From the NCBI GenBank assembly GCA_964342365.1, contig CAYFGW010000282.1:1-5597 (forward strand): a stretch of DNA of 5,597 nt, given 5' to 3'. Of this stretch, positions 3,872-5,597 are shown in pieces. A program made the position numbers and the translations under genes. Source of the stretch: CAXRDE01 sp964342365 (GTDB lineage: Bacteria > Cyanobacteriota > Sericytochromatia > UBA7694). The notes below the pieces were generated by a model that worked only from the letters and a program-made list of their open reading frames with translations, did no database searches and had not been told where the DNA came from. The first letter of the stretch is position 1, and each line of letters begins with the position of its first letter.

Positions 3872-5597
3872 TGGACATTTCATTCCTACCGTCAAAAGAA
3901 CCCCTTATTTCTCTAAGCCCCGCCTTTGCTCCCTGGGACACGCTGGCCGAAACCCTTCCCCACCACGTGGCGAACACCACTTTTTGTCAGGCTGTCGGCG
4001 AACTTCCGATAATACCTGTGGAAATGCTGAGCTTAGCAGAATTAGAGCGCGCGGCATCGCTTCTGGGAATTTTTGCACACACCTGGGCCAGAGAACAACA
4101 GTTACTGCGTCCCGATGCTCCTTTGCCTTTACCAGAAAATCTGGAAGCACCCTGGATAGCCGTTGCCCGTAAGCTAAAGCGACCCGGTGCAGGCATGACC
4201 TACAGCGATCTGATTTTAAACAATTGGAAGCTGCGGGATTCAGCGGGAGCACGAATTCTCGAAAATATGGATCTGATCACCCCCGTCTACGGATCTCAAG
4301 AGGAACGCTGTTTTTATCTGGTCATGGTAGAAACCCACAGCGTGGCGGAGCCTTTGCTAAAGAGTGTGAGGTTGGCGGAGAGGGCCGTGGGTGAGTCGGA
4401 TATTGACGCCCTGATTGCTGTTTTAGAACAGGTGCGTCAGGTGTTGGAAAAAATGACCTACACCACGTTTCTTAAAATCGATCCCAATCCTTACAGTCAG
4501 CATTTTGTGGATCACTTGATCTGGGCCAAAACCGTTGCCCCCTTTGCTTTCCCCATTCGCGAGGGTGAGCTGGGACTCAGCGGCGGCGGCTCTCCGGTGT
4601 TTCACGTGCTGGATTATTTGCTGGGCCGGGCCTCCTGGGATTCACAAATTGGCCACGAACTGCTGGCGCTGCAAGCCTGGATGCCCCCCGCTATTCAGAC
4701 CGTTTTGCAACGTTTGAAAACGCTGAATTTATCCGCCTGGATTGCCCAACAAAAGCACGGGGCGTTGAACAATGCTTACCGTCAGGCGCTGGACGCTTAT
4801 ACTGGCGACAGAGGATGGCTGGGGCTGCACCGTTTAAAAGTTTATGGTTTTATGGAGGTGGGTTTTAAAGCCGGACGTACCGCCACCAACGGAGGCTTTC
4901 ACGGGGAAATGGCGGAACGGGCCTGGGAAAGCCTGGACAATACCCTGGAAGATTCCCGACAGGAGCGGGAGCTCGACCACGCGCCCCGTTGTCCCTTTGC
5001 TCACATCAAATCAGCCACACAGGTGGCGGAAGCCCCCATTTATAACGTGGTGCTTTCCGCGCCGGATCAGGCCCGTGCTTCTCGTCCGGGTGATCGCATT
5101 GGCATCTGGCCCCGGAATCAGCAGGCGCTGGTAGACAAAACCTTAAAAGCGCTTCAGGCCACCGGGGAAGAACCTCTGGCCCTGACGGCCGTCTGGAAAA
5201 AAAGCCTGAATCGTCTGGATTTACCGCGCCAGAACACGCTGCCCCTGCGCACGTTTCTGGAGCATGCCAAGTTAAGGCCCGTGCTGCGTCCTGTGGCAGA
5301 AGAACTGGCTTCCCTCTGCTATATTCCCCGGCTGGAGGAGCTCCTACAGACGCGCAAAGAAGATGTGCACGAACTCTGGGAAATCCTGGAGCTGATGCGG
5401 GAGCATAATTATGACACTCGCCGACTGTGGCAGGCAGATCCCTGGCAACGTCAGAATCTGTCCCGGCTGGTGCCCCCGGAACGTTTGCGCATTTACTCCC
5501 TCTCGGGTACGCATCCCACGGAATTAGAATTGACTGTGGGGGCGCTGCGCTTTGAAGACCGGGCGCTGGATCAAACCCCACAGCAGAGAAAAGGCAC
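3871..5597 (+). CDS. IDO-family heme oxygenase fused to a diflavin-reductase-type FAD domain (3' end beyond the window)
   Basis: The frame is open from ATG 3871 to the right edge (575 codons). Residues 1 to about 365 match the whole indoleamine 2,3-dioxygenase family: an N-terminal small domain (F5-L-P, P22-W, the helix ending F64-A-H-T-W), P-W-I-A-V then T110-Y-S-D-L with N118-W119, S237-G-G-G-S-P-V-F leading to a D-Y-L-L-G segment, M271-P-P-A, proximal heme ligand H320 in W-L-G-L-H, and the N-G-G-F-H-G loop at 340-345. IDO-family enzymes are heme oxygenases acting on indoles or other aromatics, and need ferrous heme. From about C374 the protein becomes an FAD-binding/connecting domain of the CysJ/P450-reductase/NOS type: R405-P-G-D-R-I-G-I-W-P-R-N, P-L-R-T-F-L-E-H, and the FAD motif R540-I-Y-S-L-S followed by E-L-T-V-G. 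An NAD(P)H domain is expected beyond the edge. No FMN domain is present. The ATG overlaps the CBS stop by one base, with AAGG four bases upstream. Domain calls are firm; the substrate is unknown. Confidence 0.9.
   Translation, partial: MDISFLPSKEPLISLSPAFAPWDTLAETLPHHVANTTFCQAVGELPIIPVEMLSLAELERAASLLGIFAHTWAREQQLLRPDAPLPLPENLEAPWIAVARKLKRPGAGMTYSDLILNNWKLRDSAGARILENMDLITPVYGSQEERCFYLVMVETHSVAEPLLKSVRLAERAVGESDIDALIAVLEQVRQVLEKMTYTTFLKIDPNPYSQHFVDHLIWAKTVAPFAFPIREGELGLSGGGSPVFHVLDYLLGRASWDSQIGHELLALQAWMPPAIQTVLQRLKTLNLSAWIAQQKHGALNNAYRQALDAYTGDRGWLGLHRLKVYGFMEVGFKAGRTATNGGFHGEMAERAWESLDNTLEDSRQERELDHAPRCPFAHIKSATQVAEAPIYNVVLSAPDQARASRPGDRIGIWPRNQQALVDKTLKALQATGEEPLALTAVWKKSLNRLDLPRQNTLPLRTFLEHAKLRPVLRPVAEELASLCYIPRLEELLQTRKEDVHELWEILELMREHNYDTRRLWQADPWQRQNLSRLVPPERLRIYSLSGTHPTELELTVGALRFEDRALDQTPQQRKG

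Noticed and set aside
3905..4252. Minus-strand open frame of 115 codons
   Set aside because: It is antisense to the IDO N-terminal domain, with no family resemblance and no upstream ribosome site considered convincing.
5006..5581. Open frame of 191 codons on the minus strand
   Set aside because: It is antisense to the FAD domain and rich in Pro, Ala and Gly with no motif; the plus-strand frame carries the FAD-binding signatures.

Overview
The window looks like a chromosomal segment of a Gram-negative bacterium, most likely a gammaproteobacterium. The RecQ protein is nearly collinear with Escherichia coli RecQ (my recollection of that sequence), with catalytic and zinc-binding residues within a few positions of the E. 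coli numbering. A lipoprotein with a classical lipobox implies an outer membrane. Base composition is moderate, and I see no insertion sequence, tRNA, rRNA, CRISPR array or phage gene. Coding density is very high: the only gaps are about 95 bp between two divergent gene sets and 27 bp before recQ.

The left half (1-2943) is a leftward set of three genes. In transcription order they are a DUF1295 integral membrane protein of the steroid 5-alpha-reductase-like superfamily (2943 to 2092), a small DUF4156-like lipoprotein whose ATG directly abuts the previous stop codon (2091 to 1777), and recQ (1749 to beyond the left edge). A perfect TATAAT lies six bases before the recQ ATG and no well-spaced Shine-Dalgarno is present, so recQ may also have its own promoter and a leaderless or nearly leaderless transcript.

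The right half (3039-5597) is a rightward set of three genes with overlapping ends: an unrecognised 127-residue protein, a two-CBS-domain protein that overlaps it by 10 bp, and a large protein whose ATG shares one base with the CBS stop codon. That last protein is the most notable object here. Residues 1 to about 365 form a complete indoleamine 2,3-dioxygenase (IDO)-family heme domain, with the presumed proximal heme histidine at H320. From about residue 374 it continues in the same frame into the FAD-binding and connecting domain of the CysJ / cytochrome P450 reductase / nitric oxide synthase reductase family. The reading frame is still open at the right edge, where an NAD(P)H-binding domain would be expected. 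No FMN (flavodoxin) domain lies between the two parts.

My interpretation, which is inference, is that this is a self-sufficient heme oxygenase carrying its own flavin reductase, made together with a possible nucleotide-sensing CBS protein and an unknown small partner. The IDO-like active site lacks an obvious counterpart of the substrate-carboxylate arginine of tryptophan-cleaving IDO, so the substrate may not be tryptophan.
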